DNA from: Crotophaga sulcirostris
Lineage: Eukaryota; Chordata; Aves; Cuculiformes; Crotophagidae
DNA length: 64,000 bases
Direction of reading: 5' to 3'
Assembly: GCA_013397455.1 (NCBI GenBank)
Contig: VYZB01000239.1
Coordinates: 992,283-1,056,282, forward strand
In this document: piece after piece, positions 63,528-64,000 of the stretch
How positions within the stretch are numbered: the first letter of the stretch is position 1
Layout: every line of letters begins with the position of its first letter
Notes under the pieces: model-generated
Databases searched by the model: none
The model's input: the letters and a program-made list of their open reading frames with translations, nothing else
What the model was told of the DNA's origin: nothing
Made by a program: the position numbers and the translations under genes

Positions 63528-64000
63528 NNNNNNNNNNNNNNNNNNNNNNNNNNNNNNNNNNNNNNNNNNNNNNNNNNNNNNNNNNNNNNNNNNNNNNNNN
63601 NNNNNNNNNNNNNNNNNNNNNNNNNNNNNNNNNNNNNNNNNNNNNNNNNNNNNNNNNNNNNNNNNNNNNNNNNNNNNNNNNNNNNNNNNNNNNNNNNNNN
63701 NNNNNNNNNNNNNNNNNNNNNNNNNNNNNNNNNNNNNNNNNNNNNNNNNNNNNNNNNNNNNNNNNNNNNNNNNNNNNNNNNNNNNNNNNNNNNNNNNNNN
63801 NNNNNNNNNNNNNNNNNNNNNNNNNNNNNNNNNNNNNNNNNNNNNNNNNNNNNNNNNNNNNNNNNNNNNNNNNNNNNNNNNNNNNNNNNNNNNNNNNNNN
63901 NNNNNNNNNNNNNNNNNNNNNNNNNNNNNNNNNNNNNNNNNNNNNNNNNNNNNNNNNNNNNNNNNNNNNNNNNNNNNNNNNNNNNNNNNNNNNNNNNNNN
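63528..64000. other. Assembly gap (N run)
   Basis: 473 undetermined bases to the end of the window. The true size is unknown. Confidence 1.

Noticed and set aside
1..64000. CRISPR arrays, operons, phage or retroviral genes, tRNA genes
   Set aside because: No regularly spaced repeats, bacterial gene organisation, recognisable gag/pol/env segments or tRNA-like boxes were seen; the window is ordinary vertebrate DNA.

Overview
This is a 64 kb piece of bird nuclear genome. The evidence is one vertebrate gene split into small exons with GT–AG introns, low overall GC, and at least nine truncated CR1 retrotransposon copies, the dominant repeat of avian genomes. There are no bacterial-style operons. 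The last 473 bases (63528–64000) are an assembly gap.

The only gene I can identify with confidence is CDH5 (VE-cadherin, cadherin-5, CD144) on the + strand. All eleven coding exons are present between 28230 and 39228. Each was placed by protein similarity, acceptor/donor dinucleotides and unbroken reading phase. Together they encode 772 residues (human 784): signal peptide, short propeptide with a furin site, five extracellular cadherin repeats, one membrane helix, and a cytoplasmic tail with the p120-catenin and beta-catenin binding regions. No non-coding exon 1 or promoter could be fixed from sequence alone; two candidate segments (about 22040–22140 and 27850–27910) are given as findings. 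The 3' UTR runs on from 39229, and several possible poly(A) signals lie between 40158 and 41967.

Layout: 1–28216 is non-coding upstream DNA with a CpG-richer patch and TG microsatellite near 6.1–6.5 kb, CR1 fragments at 15.85, 16.6, 23.3 and 26.4 kb, and a 98 bp tandem duplication at 21485–21680. CDH5 with its introns lies at 28217–39228 and is free of recognisable CR1. From 39229 to 63527 the DNA is UTR and intergenic. It carries CR1 copies at 42.6, 44.25, 58.7, 59.2, 62.8 and 63.2 kb, a 24-base A run near 45.05 kb, a GC-richer block at 46.0–47.6 kb, and a 256-codon open frame of unknown meaning at 49806–50576.

No RNA gene, CRISPR array, intact mobile element or second protein-coding gene could be supported. 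In mammals BEAN1 lies downstream of CDH5, but I found none of its exons here. I found no convincing undescribed system. The best leads for follow-up are the tandem duplication, the candidate promoter segments and the long open frame.
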